DNA from: Chamaelirium japonicum
Taxonomy: Eukaryota; Streptophyta; Magnoliopsida; Liliales; Melanthiaceae
Length of the DNA stretch: 64,000 nucleotides
Direction of reading: 5' to 3'
Assembly (NCBI GenBank): GCA_947650365.1
Contig: OX393549.1
Location: forward strand, 31,729,126-31,793,125
Position 1 is the stretch's first letter; each line of letters opens with the position of its first letter. This document shows positions 1-11,390 of the stretch, piece after piece. A program made the translations under genes and the position numbers. The notes beneath the pieces were generated by a model, which searched no databases, was not told the DNA's origin, and worked only from the letters and a program-made list of their open reading frames with translations.

Positions 1-254
1 AGCCCTGATTAGGGTGAATCACGGTATATATTGGTGTCATCTTTGCGCTTGTTTATTTCATGTCTTGGAGAATTATTCTATATGACATGGTAGGTCTTCT
101 GCAATTAGCCCTCTGGTTTGGTGATCCGCTTCCGCTGAGGATCCGTGTAATCGGAACCCGACCAGAGCATTGTGTCGTGCCTTGTTGGTGATTAAATTCA
201 CAACACTAAGTTCTTTCTGACTCCATGTTTCCTATTAGTCTTCTAATCTTAATT
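1..254. other. Unassigned flank left of the first LTR element
   Basis: No open frame, RNA gene or repeat that I recognise. It ends at the target-site duplication of the LTR element that starts at 260. Confidence 0.5.
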
Positions 255-259
255 TCTTT

Positions 260-426
260 TGTTACGAAGAGAGAGGGAGAGAGAGACTAGGGTTTGGGGA
301 GAAAACTCATTAAATGATCTCATTGTACATATCATTACATAAGACTATCTCTCCTTATATAGAGAGAACGCACACCATTACAATACCACAACTAAGGTGG
401 GACTAATAGTAACTCTACATCTAATA
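260..426 (-). repeat. 3' LTR of the 260-3111 element
   Basis: About 167 bp. On the minus strand it runs from TATTAGATG to CGTAACA. It contains a GA-rich stretch with the phrase TAGGGTTT and a CTTATATAG TATA-like run. It matches 2942-3111 almost base for base. Confidence 0.85.
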
Positions 427-879
427 CCCCCCCGTCAAACTGATGTAAGGTATAAACCGACATCAGTTTGCTTAATAAAAGAAATGAAAAAATAAAATAA
501 AAAATTACATCAAATATCCCATTTTTATGCTGTAAACTAAAAAATAGTGCCAATGCGACCTGCAAGCAAGTCGTCCTGGAAACCCGATTGACCTGCAAGC
601 AGGACAACCGGGGAAACCCGACCAACCTTAAAGTAGGTCAACCGGGGAACTGGCAATGATCAAGCACTTGACACCTCGTAGAAGATCTCAATCATCACAT
701 ACGAGGGAGAGAAAATAGAGACATAACTTTGAGAGGATCCGAGAGCCGGCAGAAGAGTGGCCGAAAAGAGAAAATCCATGTGACCAAGAAGAAAGAGGAT
801 AGAAACAGGCCAGATAAGACAACGGCCAAGAAGAGAGACCCCAGAGGGAGAGAGGTTTGATCGAAAGGAGGGAGAGGAT

Positions 880-1800
880 CTCGATCGGCAGGGTGTGGGC
901 GGGCCAGTAAAACGCAGGGCGTAAAAGGACCAGCAGACCGCAGAGTGCAAAGAGGCAGCCCAGTAAAGCGTAAGGCGGACCGGTAAAGTGCAGGGCACAG
1001 AGCACAAGTGCAAGCACAGGCGAACCGGTAGAGCACAAGGGCATAAGTCAGCCGGCAAAGCACAAAATGTAGGTAGGTCGAACCGGAAGAGTGCCGATAG
1101 AGCACAGGACACGAGTGCAGGGGCAAGCGAACCGACAAAGCGCAAGACGCATGTGCAGGGCGCAGGCAACTGACAGAGCGCAAGGGTGCAAAGCATGAGT
1201 ATAGGCGCAGGCAGGCCGACAGAGCGCAAGGACGCAGGGTACGAGTGTAGGCGCAGGTAGGCCGACAGAACGCAAGGACGCAGGGCATAAGTACAGGAGC
1301 AAGCAGACTGACAAAGCGCAAGGTGCAAGCAGATCGGCAGAGAGCAAGGCACGTACAGGCCGACAAAACGCAGACCGACAGGATGGCAAAGCGCAGGCGA
1401 GCCGGCCGAGTGCAAGGCACGAATGCAGGCATAGGCAAACCGATAGAGCGCAAAGGCGTAGGTTGCAGACACCGACAGAATGCAAGGCACAGGCGACCCG
1501 ACCGGAAAAGTGCTGACAGAACGCAGGAAGCAAGTGGGCCGGCAAAGCGTAGGATACAAACTAACCGGCAAAGCATAGGACGTAGACTGGCCAGCAGAGC
1601 GTAGGACGTAAGCGGGACAGATAAAGTACATGACGCATGTAGATTGGCAAAGCGCAGGGCACAGAGGTGCAGGCCGATAGAGCATAAGGCGGACCGGCAA
1701 GGCGCATGGCGTAGAAGGGCATACCGGTAGAACGCAGGGCACAGACGGACCGGTAAAGTGCAGATGGACCAATCGGCATAATGCAGGGAGGGCCAGCACA
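880..1800. repeat. Degenerate GC-rich tandem repeats, first array
   Basis: Units built on a GGCCGACAGAGCGCAAGG core recur through the stretch. The clearest pair are adjacent 46-bp copies at 1206-1251 and 1252-1297. The bias produces long cysteine-, leucine- and proline-rich minus-strand frames in several registers, which argues against real coding. Confidence 0.75.
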
Positions 1801-1899
1801 GGGGCTAAGCACGGCGTCGAGAACTGTGCAGAAGTCGTCTGTACAGGAGTCGCCATCGACGATTGATCAGAGACAGCCATTGAAAGACAAGATCATCAA

Positions 1900-2640
1900 C
1901 AGATGGCAAACAGGCACAGGCAGCAAATGACTGACGGGCTGCAAAGGGTCGGCACAGGCTGCGAAGAACTGATGGGCTGTAGAGGGTCGGCGTGGGCTGC
2001 GGGCAGCAGAGGGCCGATAAGATGCAGAAGGCCGGCGAGGGGCTGCAGAAGGTTTGACAGAGGGCTGGCGGGCTGCAGGAGGGTCGGCGGAAGATCGGCA
2101 GGCTGCAGGAGAGTAGAAAAAGGGCCAGCGGCGGACTGCAAGAAGAACCGGCGGAAGACCAGCAGGCTGCAGGAGGGCCGGCGGCGGGCTGCAGGAGGGG
2201 CTGGCAGAAGACCGACAGGCTGCAGGAGGGGCTGGCGGAAGACCGACAGGCTGCAGAAGGGCCAACGGATAGTCGGCGAGCTGCAGGAGGTCCGACAAAG
2301 GGCTGGCGGGCTGTAGGAGAAGCCGACGAAAGACCAACAAGCTGCAGACAAAGGGTCGGCAGCGGGCTGCAAAAGGGGCTGGCAGAAGACCGGCAGGCTG
2401 CAGGAAGGGCCGACGGACTGCAGGAGGGCCAGCGGATAGTCGGCGGACTGCATTAGGTTCGACGGACGGCTGGCAGATTGTAAGAGAGGCCGACGGAAGA
2501 CCGGTGGGCTGTAGGAGGGCCAGCGGATAGTCAGCGGGCTGCAGGAGGGCCGGCGGCGAGCTCGGACGTATGGCGCAGGGCTCGTCGCGTGCGCAGGCAG
2601 GGCAGACAGAGGGCCGGCGGGTCTGGCACGGGCGCAGACA
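1900..2640. repeat. Degenerate GC-rich tandem repeats, second array
   Basis: Many copies of a roughly 30-40 bp unit with the phrases GCTGCAGGAGGGC and GCGGATAGTCGGCG. The same phrases recur at 9110-9470 in the leader of the Copia element, which ties the two elements into one family. Confidence 0.75.
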
Positions 2641-2928
2641 AGGCACGGACGAGGCGATAGAAGCCGGCGGAAGGGGCGCAGGGCGATGAGATCGTCGCGG
2701 GCACAGGCAAGGCGGCAAAAGCGAACGAACAGGGGGCACACAGTTTGCTCTGGAGAGAGATCAGCAGGGATCACAAGGGGGATCACACGATCGGGCCGCA
2801 CGGGTTTGCTCGAGAGAGAGAAAGATCGGGACGGGAGAAAACAATTTTACTATGCCCGGCCTCCCATTGATCGCCAGCGGCGACCGAGGAGGCCAAGGCC
2901 AGAGATAGGATCTCTGAAACCCTAAGCT

Positions 2929-2940
2929 GGCTCTGATACT
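2929..2940 (-). other. tRNA-iMet primer-binding site
   Basis: The minus strand reads AGTATCAGAGCC directly after the 5' LTR with one spacer base, one base off the usual GGTATCAGAGC. Confidence 0.75.
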
Positions 2941-2941
2941 A

Positions 2942-3111
2942 TGTTACGAAGAGAGAAGGGAGAGAGAGACTAGGGTTTCGAGAGAAAACTCCTTGTATTA
3001 TCTCATTGTATATATCATTACATAAGACTATCTCTCCTTATATAGAGAGAGAACGCACACCATTACAATACCACAACTAAGGTGGGACTAATAGTAACTC
3101 TACATCTAATA
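2942..3111 (-). repeat. 5' LTR of the 260-3111 element
   Basis: About 170 bp, nearly identical to 260-426, and flanked on the right by TSD TCTTT (3112-3116). High LTR similarity suggests fairly recent insertion. Confidence 0.85.
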
Positions 3112-3116
3112 TCTTT

Positions 3117-5587
3117 AATCCAACTATGAAGCAAACATCTAGATAATACTGAATTTGAGCTACGACATTAGTAATTAATTGGATCCTCAGAAATTTCATT
3201 CTAATGGTTAGATAGTTTATGCAAATAGTGCAGGAAGCATAAATTCAGCAGCAATAGGAAAAAAATAAGCAAAGTTTTGATAAAGAGCGAACATTATCGG
3301 TGATTTTTTTGTCGATGCTTTCATTCTGATTGCTTGACGTGTGAATATTGTTCATGGAGTTGTTCTTGATTCTCCGTCTCTCATTGGATGTGTGACTATG
3401 AAGTATTCCAGAGTTCAGATACTGAAAAACTTCTCTTTTGGAATAGAATCGATATCCAGTAAATGGATCGATGTAGCACTACAAAAAGCAAAAAAGTACA
3501 AGTCATGTCAATATCTTGTGGTGTGTTTCTATTAAATAAAATTATTAGGAACATTCATTACGCAATCATTCATTCTCTCAAACATGTTTTTCAACATTTT
3601 GCAATGCATTTCTGGTTATAGTTATCAAACTTGCCATGAAGCACTAATATTATCATGCAATGATTGGTTAGACACTAAGAAATAATGAGAAGTAAAAGTT
3701 TCTATTTTCCAAAGTTGATTTTAAAACTTTAAGATTTGTGATGGGCACCTTTCCGCATGTGAACCGTCATGTTGGAGCAGCAAAAAATGATCATTTCCAG
3801 AATGTGAAATGCATTTAGTTCATCAACTTAAGATTAAAAAAAAAAACCAGTAGACGCTTTCAGAAGTATATAATAAAATTAGACCAAAAATGTAATTTAG
3901 GAGGCAAAATCATAATCCATTTTCTCAGTTAATAGAGACTCCGTTGAAAGATGAGCATTCACCAGATCAGATTGTAAACCAAAGATAGAACAAATGGGGA
4001 TTGATAATTCAGATCTTATTTTAAGCAATATAAAAGTTATAGTTTATCCTGCAAGGAACAAATTTGCAACTTAAGAAAACCCAAATCCAGAGATTCAGCA
4101 AGATGCTCAGTGATTAATAAACCAGCAGGAAAAAGAATCACTGATTGAGAAACTTTCACATTAAATATATCTCCTTGCAATTTCATTTCTCTTACTGTTA
4201 CAGAATATGGATCCATACAAAAATCAAGTGATTTGCAACTCAAAATCTTAACCATTTATGTAAGTGCCATTCGACAACAATCGCATGAAAGAAACAAATT
4301 AACAATGACCGAAACTAAGGGTGCCAATGGATGACTATAACATAACCACCCTCTCTGAATCTGACAAAAAAAGATGGGATTCCAGTTCAAGAAATCAAAC
4401 CCTAAAGCTTATTTTATTGGATTCAGTTTTGAAAAGATTCAAAAAACTTAATTCCAGTTCAGGGTCTTGGTTTAAGAATGATGGAGCTACCACTGATATA
4501 TAACAGTATGCATCCTTCGTGTGACAAAGATTTAGCAAAGCACCAGTAGGAAGGGGGGTAGCATTTGTGCGAAAGGATTCAGAAAGAGAAGAAAACTTAT
4601 GAAATTCGAGATGTGTTGCGACTATGAAAGAGCCCTAACATAAATGAATTGTGAAGAATGATACATAAAGCCGACTCCAAATAAATGGGTCATGGCTTCA
4701 TGGTTATGCTTATGGTTGTGAATATGAATGATATAGCCCTTGGTACGAGACTAAGAGACATCCAATATTTTCTTAAAGCATACCTTAAACAACTGGAACA
4801 ACGCTTGTTGCTTATGATTATACTCATAATTTTCTATGCTAATGCCAAGCATGTGCAAGTGAACGAATATGGATAGACAGGTTGCTAGTACATATTGCAC
4901 TTCACACCAGTGAAACATAATGAGAAAGGTTGGATGAGTTGTATAATGTGCACTATGGGACTAACAGAACAAAAAAACTCTGCATATAAAATTAAAATTA
5001 GCCGAAGGCCTCTTTGGGTAGAATGTAGGTACAAACACATGTATGACAGTGAAAACAATATAATGCACAAATATATATGTGCATGACAGTGTAAGCAATA
5101 TAATTTGCAAGAGGACCAACCGCCAAGAGTTTGCTCAGAAGATACTGAAAGCATGGTAATATGAATCTTCATGACGAAAAATGTAGGCTGCTTTGTAGAA
5201 AGGATTCAGGGAAGTGAGAACTATATAAAGTTAAAAATCAATCCTATGGTTTTTCTAATCCTTGAAAGGAACCTTGAACCATTTGGATTACAATCCAATA
5301 ATCAAAGCAGCGAGTAGGAAAATTGTATATTATGCCATTAAGCCCAACAACATACTAAAAGCCAAGTATTCAAGCGTTACAACATACATATGGTGTTATA
5401 CAATTCGTGCCATGCCATTAGGTACGCGGTAAGACACGGAGGTGTAATTTTGTGTACCCACTATTGTTATGTGGCTAGAACTTTTTCTACTCGTCATTGA
5501 AAAAATTACCACTAATATTCTAGTGTATCACGAGGTATGTTATTTATTGATGATATATTGTAGTTTATGAGAATGATATGATTAAAA
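3117..5587. other. AT-rich stretch without a recognisable gene
   Basis: Short open frames on both strands (for example near 3341-3535 and 4037-4255) have no family resemblance or splice structure I can support. I see no LTR, TIR or RNA gene. Confidence 0.5.
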
Positions 5588-5640
5588 TGTTACCACAGCC
5601 TTAGGAGAGAGAGAGAGAGAGAGAGAGGGGCAGGCGAATG
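5588..5640 (-). repeat. Truncated 3' LTR fused to integrase linker through (GA)n
   Basis: It starts TGTTACCACAGCC like the right LTR (TGTTACCACAACC), then enters (GA)n and continues as coding linker. This is the scar of a large internal deletion. Confidence 0.7.
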
Positions 5641-7002
5641 ACGACGAGAATACACCTGAGGAAACAGAGAAACATGTGATGAGGATAAGGAACTCGAGAG
5701 AGAGGAAGGAGACACAAGAGAAACAACATCTGAGAGGGAAGAAAGAGAAGGAGGGTCGAACACAGTAGCAGGAGGTAAGGGCTCAGGGCAGGGGCAAGAG
5801 AAGAAGCGATAGCAGAAGGTGAGAGTGTCATAGGAGGAGTATGCTTAGACATCGAGGAGGGAGCTGGAGGAATCTCAAGAAATGTAAGATTCTGAGACGC
5901 AGAGTAATATGGAACATTCTCGACAAAGGAGACATATCGAGAAATGCAAAGACGGCGAGCCAAGGGGTCATAGCAACAGTACCCTTTGTGTTAAGAACTG
6001 AGCCCCAAAAGCACACACTTAGTGGACCTGGCCTAGAGCTTGTTACATGGGAAGGAAGGACAAAGCACGTGCACCAAAAAGTGCGCAGCATGCTGTAGTC
6101 GGGAGGAGTGTTATAGAGACGCTCATGAGGAGAGACACCCGAGAGGACTGAGGAGGGGGTGATGTTAATGAGATTGATAGAGGTCAAAATGGCCTCTGCC
6201 CAAAAGGTGCGAGTAAGGAACGAGGAGAGAAGCTGAGCACGAGCTATCTCAAGGATATGACGGTGCTTTCGCTCAGCAACCCCATTCTGCTCATGAGTAT
6301 GAGGACAATATTGCTGGAAGAGAGTCCTATGGGACTGAAGAATAGAGCGCATCGTAGAGGAGAGATATTCAAGTGCGCAATCAGACCGGAAAGTTTTGAA
6401 ACGAGTATGGAACTGAGTATGAACCATGGCTGTGAAGGTCTAATAGACCTCAGGAATGTCAAATCGCTGACGAAGGAGGTAAACCCATGTGAAACACGAA
6501 TAATCATCAATAAAACTAACATAGTAAAGATAATCATTCATAGAAGATAAAGCTGTAGAACCCCAAACATCAGAGTGCACTAAATCAAACGGACTACAGG
6601 GCCTCGACAAACTGAAAGAAAAGGGGCTAGCTGAATGCTTAACCAACTGACATCCCGTACAAAAAGAAAGAGAAGAAAATAAACCTCGACCTAAAACTCG
6701 AGGCTGGAAAAGACTTTTAAATTGAGATTCGGACACATGACCTAATCTCCTAAGCCACAGGTTGGCATCAGAAGTGACAGCACCACAGAAGACCGAAGGA
6801 GGGACAGTAGGGTTTGAGGCTGTAGTGATAGATCCAGTCTGCGAGATGGCTAAAAGAGAGCCATCTGCAATGTGGATCGGAGGAATACAAGAGGAAGGTG
6901 AGCATGCAGTAAGGATGGAGTGGTCAGGAGTCATGTGATGAGAGGCCTCAGAGTCCATAATCCAACGTGCAGAGGTACCCGAGGTGGCAGAGAAGGAAGA
7001 GG
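5601..7002 (-). pseudogene. Copia pol fragment: protease, GAG-pre-integrase, integrase
   Basis: Read on the minus strand in two frames. The upstream frame (6958-6440) has the protease start WIMDSEASHHMT, in which the catalytic D-S-G is D-S-E, then a gag-pre-integrase segment with CTGCQLVKH and the integrase start FDLVHSDVWG and YYVSFIDDYS. After a frame change near 6430 the core continues with FRSDCALEYL and EQNGVAERKH, which supply the second Asp and the Glu of the D,D-35-E triad. A linker towards RT (5963-5601) stops in a GA repeat. The altered protease residue, frame change and missing RT make it inactive. Copia assignment is secure from the gene order and motifs. Confidence 0.82.
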
Positions 7003-7010
7003 GTCTGGAT

Positions 7011-7958
7011 CAGTGGTTTTAAAAACGCGCCCCGGGCGAGCCCTGGGGCGCGCCCCAGGGCGAGGCGAGCTGAAAAAGCCCCGGGCGCAGCTCGTGTGGG
7101 CGGGAGTCCACGGAGGCACACGCCCCGGTGAGCCGGGCGTACGCCCCAGGGCTGGGGGCGCGTATCCAGCGCCCCGGTGAGCCGGGCGTACGCCCCCTTG
7201 GAAAAAAAAAATCCCTAAAACCTCCAGCCCGAGACTGCAATCAACACATCGTCCCGAGCCCGCCTGTCTGCGATCACCTCCTGCGGGGCTGCAGCTGCGA
7301 TCAACGCCTCCTCCTCCAGGTAAGTTCCCCCTCCTCCTTCTCCTCCTCCTCCTCCTCCTCTTTCTCCTCCTCCTCCTCGCACAGGTAGCGAGTTTTTTTT
7401 TTTTTTTTAGTTCCCTCCTCCCGACCTGAGTTCGACTGCGATCTCCTCCTCCTCCTCTTTCTCCTCCTCCTCCTCCTCCTCTTTCTCCTCCTCCTCCTCC
7501 TCGCGGTAGCCAGTTTTTTTTTTTTTTTTTGTTCCCTCCTCCCGAACCAAGTCCGACTGCGATCAACGCCTCCTCCTCCTCCTCCTCCTCTTTCTCCTCC
7601 TCCTCGCGCAGCTTGCCAGCTTTTTTTTTTTTTTTGTCTCCTTTGTTCTGCAGCAAGCTTTTTTTTTTTTTCCTTTGTTCTTCCTCTCCTCCTCCTCCAT
7701 TTCCCTTCCTCTCCTCCTCCTCCATTTCCCTTCCTCATGGATTTTGGTTAGAATTATTGGCTTGTCTTATCTTTATTGTGTGTTTGTGATTTATCAACCA
7801 TGTATATAGGCCTAATATCTCCATGGTATATTTTGTATACTAATATTATTAATATTTATATTTTTAAAAAATTAAAAAATCAAAAATTCGTGGGGCTTAC
7901 GCCCCGCCCCACAGTAGGCAAAATGCCCCGCCTTACGCCCCCGCCTGTGAAAACACTG
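7011..7958. mobile_element. Non-autonomous hAT element nested in the Copia element
   Basis: Exact 8-bp target duplication GTCTGGAT at 7003-7010 and 7959-7966. The ends are CAGTGGTTTT and AAAACACTG, imperfect inverted repeats of hAT type. The arms are GC-rich with GCGCGCC and GGCGTACGCCC phrases. The centre (7310-7735) is a short tandem array of CTC-rich blocks, each followed by a T run and a TTCCCTCCTCCCGA phrase. No transposase is present. Confidence 0.85.
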
Positions 7959-7966
7959 GTCTGGAT

Positions 7967-9050
7967 GAGCCGAAGGAACCAAAGGTAGGTGACAGAAATA
8001 ACTGCTCAAGACGCATCTCGAGACGCTGAAGGTAATCTATCATAATAGCATCATCAATGGTGGCGCCAGCAACTATAACAGTAGGTCGACCATGGCTAAA
8101 TGGCCCAACACGCTTCTCTGGATGAAGCTGCCAATAGGAGTCGACTGTGTGCCTCGGTTTGCCACAGTGGGTGCACCTCCGAGTGTCAGGCGTGCCACCG
8201 AGCGTCCCACCGAGTGTGCCAAAGGAACAGGAGGAGCCACGAGAGAGTGAAGCAGTAGAAGTAGGTCTCGGAGGTGGAGCAGCAGCGAGAACTCCCTCAA
8301 AATTGGAGGGTACAGAGGTCCGACGAGCTGCAACGGTGAGAAGACAGGTCTCCTCTGCAAAAAAACTCAGCAACGGCAGCATCAAGGTAAGAAAGAGGAT
8401 CCCTATGGATCAACTATCCCGCGAGAGGAGAGAACTTACGACGAAGAGCCATCAGAAACTGGTGGAGGTGTCGCCGTTCCTGAAAGACTACAGCTCGCGC
8501 CAGGAGGCACTGACTCTAAACACCTCCAGTAGAGGAGGCTCCAAAGCCTGGAGCTCATGACAGTAGCCGTGCATGAGGCTGTGAAATTGCTGGATCATCT
8601 GCTCCCCCTGCTGAGCAGACTGGGCCTGGGACAGAAGCTGGTACTCACGGGCCCCGCTTTGCTCCACAAATCGCTCTGTAAGATGAGCCCAAAGCTCTGC
8701 TGTGGTAGCGAAGGTGACAAGGTCGGCACGAAGCGAGCGGTCAACCGAGGCAACGTGAAACGCTCGAACACGACAGTCATGAAGGCTCCAAGAGTTAGAG
8801 GTCCCTACTCCAGAAGTAGCAGTAGGAGCGGGTATAGAGCCGTCAAGATGCCCGTACAGGGCTTGGCCATTTAAGACACTCCGGACGGTGGCAGACCACG
8901 CAGTCCAACTAGCTATCGTGATCAAGGAAAAATCAGTCAAAACAGGAAGTCCCTCGTCTGCTCGAGTAGCATCAAAAACTGAACAGGGGTCATCGTCGAC
9001 GACTAATCTGAAGAAGCCATTGAGAGTTGCAGAAGACACAGAGATTCGGT
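7967..9050 (-). pseudogene. Copia gag fragment with zinc knuckle
   Basis: Minus strand. The N-terminal part (about 9050-8490) is the UBN2/gag_2 type of plant Copia, with the phrases LTDFSLITIASWTAWSATVR and ALYGHLDGSIPAP. After a frame change it continues (8470-7967) to a zinc knuckle CTHCGKPRHTVDSYW, whose last cysteine is tyrosine. The coiled stretch DYLQRLEMRLEQ follows. The hAT insertion at 7958 separates it from the protease. No reliable gag start codon can be chosen because the upstream frame runs into leader repeats. Confidence 0.75.
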
Positions 9051-9109
9051 CGACAGAAAGGCGTGCTACGTGGCACGGGTAGGAAGGAGTCGGCAGGCAA
9101 GAGAGGGCC

Positions 9110-9470
9110 AACCAAAAGACAGGCAGGGCTGCAGAAAAGATCGATGATCTGCGGGAGGGTCGACGGCGAGCTGCAGGAGGGGCCAGCGAAAGACCGGCAG
9201 GCTGTAGGAGGGCCGGTGGATAGTCGGCGGACTGCAGGGCCGACAACAGGCTGCAGGAGAACCGGCGGATAGCTGGCAGACTGCAGGAAGGGTCGACGAA
9301 AAACCGACAGGCTGCAGGAGGGCCGGCATATAGTCGGTGGGCTGCAGAAAGTCCGGTGGAGAGATAGCGGACTGCAGGAGAGGCCGGCGAAAGACCAGCG
9401 GGCTACAGAAGGCAGGCGAAGGGCCAGCGGGCTGTTGGAAGGGCTGGCTAAAACCGAAGGAGGGCCGATC
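9110..9470. repeat. GC-rich leader tandem repeats of the Copia element
   Basis: Repeated GCTGCAGGAG and GGCCGGCGG units between the primer-binding site and gag, of the same kind as 1900-2640. Confidence 0.7.
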
Positions 9471-9607
9471 GGGCGAGGGAGTGCTGAGCGCGGGCTCGAA
9501 CGCAGGGCAAAGGCGACGAGCTCGTCGCGGGTGCAGTCAAGGTCGCCGGATCAGAGAGGAAGGCAGCAAAAAGGGATGGCAAGAGGATTAAACCCGCACT
9601 GATACAA

Positions 9608-9765
9608 TGTTACCACAACCCTAGGAGAGAGAGACGGCTAGGGTTTGGAAGAATGACGGACAATTCTCCTTAGGGCAATAGCTACAAATATATAGGCACA
9701 TACATGTGTAGGGAATGAGTCATGTACACCTAACTCAAATGTATAACCTACAATATATATTAACA
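9608..9765 (-). repeat. 5' LTR of the Copia element
   Basis: About 158 bp. On the minus strand it starts TGTTAATATATATTG and ends GGTAACA. A primer-binding-site-like GTATCAGTGCGGG follows it on that strand. The outer boundary is inferred from the TGTTA/TAACA symmetry. Confidence 0.65.
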
Positions 9766-10079
9766 TAAACAATATATTAAATCATGGTATGCAATGTAAT
9801 TAATGGAGATAGGAATGATAATGAAGTCATTCAAAATTGGTTGCTAAGAAATCCAACTATGTGATTGTTTTTCTTATATCAAATCGATTATATAGAATAA
9901 TATATAGATGAAGATATATCCAATAGAAATAGTGCTAAAAAGAGCCTCAAGGGTCTTATATGATCAATGCATGCCATCAAAGAGTCAAGGGTAAATTTTA
10001 AAACACAACAGTAAGGCCGGGAAGGTTTTATTATTCATCAGTTAGACCATAAAAAGGGCTCAAGCATACAAGATTAGCA
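9766..10079. other. AT-rich DNA, no feature recognised
   Basis: No gene, LTR or TIR seen. It probably belongs to the old LINE copy whose tail follows. Confidence 0.4.
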
Positions 10080-10141
10080 TGGCAGGGATGAGAATATTGA
10101 GGTGGATGCGTAGCAAAACTCATAGGGATAAGTGAGAAATA
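10080..10141 (+). pseudogene. RTE-type LINE fragment, part 1
   Basis: The + strand reads MAGMRILRWMRSKTHRDK, the conserved stretch just after RT in plant RTE-like LINEs. The TRIM array splits it from 12681-12915, where the same open reading resumes. The TSD AGTAC flanks that insertion. Confidence 0.6.
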
Positions 10142-10485
10142 AGTACTATGATAACACCCAGAGTGCTCCAAATGGCCCACCTTATAGAGAGAGGAAAGCA
10201 CAACAAGTATATGAAAAGAAAGATCTTCGCTCCCATTACCGATCCGGGACTAACTGCTCAATACCCGCCCGCACGTAGAGTGCATTTCAACTGGTACCTA
10301 GACGACTAGACCCACAAACGGAGAGAGGCGTCAGCGAATGTGGCAGGTTCACTCGGGAAATGCTCCCGGAGCGGATCCAGCTCTGATACCGTGTGACAAG
10401 TGACAACACCCGAAGTGCTCCAAAAGGCTAACCTTATGGAGAAAGGAGAGCACAACGAGTATATGAAGACAATGATCTATGTTCC

Positions 10486-11303
10486 CATAGTTGTCAAGGC
10501 GCAGTGAGGCGCGCGTCTCAGGCGCGCCTCAAGGCGATTCAGCCATATGCGCCCCAGGCGCTTCCTGGTGAGGCGAGCACAGCAAGGCGTGGCTCAGGCG
10601 CGCCTTTTAGCGCCTCATGAACCAGGCGCAGGGCGCGCGCCTTACTGTGTTTGGTTTTTTTTCCGGTTTTTTTTCAGTTTTTTTTTACCGGCTTGTTGAA
10701 GAAGAAGCACCTTTTGGAGATGCGGATGGCCATGCCAATCAAGATGATGTGGAGGATTTATTTGATGATGATGATGATGAGTGATTGGGTGGTTTATGAT
10801 TTATGTCCTTTGTTTTTTTTTGCGAGCGTGTTCTCTGTTTTTTAGTAATTGTACTTCTTGATCTATTTAAATGGTTTAACTGTTTAAGAATTAAGACAAT
10901 GTTAAGTTATCATGGTTCATGGATGATTTTGTTACTCATTGGTTATGAGTTCTCACTTATCAATTATCACTTATGAGTAATGTATCCCTTCATTGTATGA
11001 ATATGATGTTGGCATGTTGCCTATAATAAATTGTTCATTTGATGACCACACTAGTTATGACTTATGAGTTAGTGTATACCTTGTGGTTTGCATTGATTTA
11101 CTTGAATAATTATCATTTTTTTTTTCATAAAATATATCTTTTTTATGAATTTTAGAATTTTTTGACAATTATTATTAATTTTTAAAGCAAATTATATATT
11201 TTTGTGCCTTACACACTAAGGCGTGCGCCTTATTTGCGCCTTGCGCCCCAGGCTCTAGCGGCCCCTTGCGCCTCAGGCGCGCCTCGTCGCCTTGACAACA
11301 CTG
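10486..11303. mobile_element. hAT MITE nested in the second TRIM LTR
   Basis: The 8-bp TSD is TATGTTCC (10478-10485 and 11304-11311). The 16-bp terminal inverted repeats are CATAGTTGTCAAGGCG and CAGTGTTGTCAAGGCG, matching at 14 of 16. GC-rich GGCGCGCC-bearing ends surround an AT-rich core. The end at 11090-11303 recurs, inverted, at 35571-35792. Confidence 0.88.
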
Positions 11304-11390
11304 TATGTTCCCATTACCGATGTGGACCACTCGACACATGCCCGCACGCAGAGTGTGTTTCAACAAGGACCTATCAGCACGCGTAGAGAG

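Larger units (their letters stand above)
260..3111 (-). mobile_element. Complete non-autonomous LTR retrotransposon (2.85 kb, no coding capacity)
   Basis: Two near-identical LTRs (260-426 and 2942-3111) enclose 2.5 kb. The 5-bp sequence TCTTT is repeated at 255-259 and 3112-3116, a clean target-site duplication. A primer-binding site complementary to initiator tRNA-Met lies beside the right LTR (2929-2940, read on the minus strand), and a G-run polypurine tract lies beside the left LTR (427-433), so the element reads on the minus strand. The interior is GC-rich degenerate tandem repeat. It has no gag, protease, integrase or RT signature, so long open frames there are repeat artefacts. It must have been mobilised by another element. 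The repeats resemble the leader of the Copia element at 5588-9765, a plausible partner. Confidence 0.85.
5588..9765 (-). mobile_element. Ty1/Copia retrotransposon, deleted and decayed
   Basis: Minus-strand order is: LTR (9765-9608), tRNA primer-binding site (about 9605-9594), GC-rich leader repeats, gag with zinc knuckle, protease, gag-pre-integrase and integrase, then a stub of the second LTR. Reverse transcriptase and RNase H are absent. The right LTR reads TGTTA...TAACA. Only its first 30 bases or so are kept at the left end (from 5588), where they run through a (GA)n tract straight into integrase-linker sequence. The flanks read TAAAA (5583-5587) and TAAAC (9766-9770), a probable decayed TSD. 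A hAT element (7011-7958) interrupts the gag-protease junction. Confidence 0.8.

Noticed and set aside
660-2801. Long minus-strand open frames rich in Cys, Leu and Pro
   Set aside because: Several registers are open at once over the same GC-rich tandem repeat, with no domain or splice logic. They follow from repeat composition inside a non-coding LTR element.
7301-7738. Lys/Glu/Gly-rich minus frames
   Set aside because: Translations of the CTC and poly-T core of the nested hAT element.
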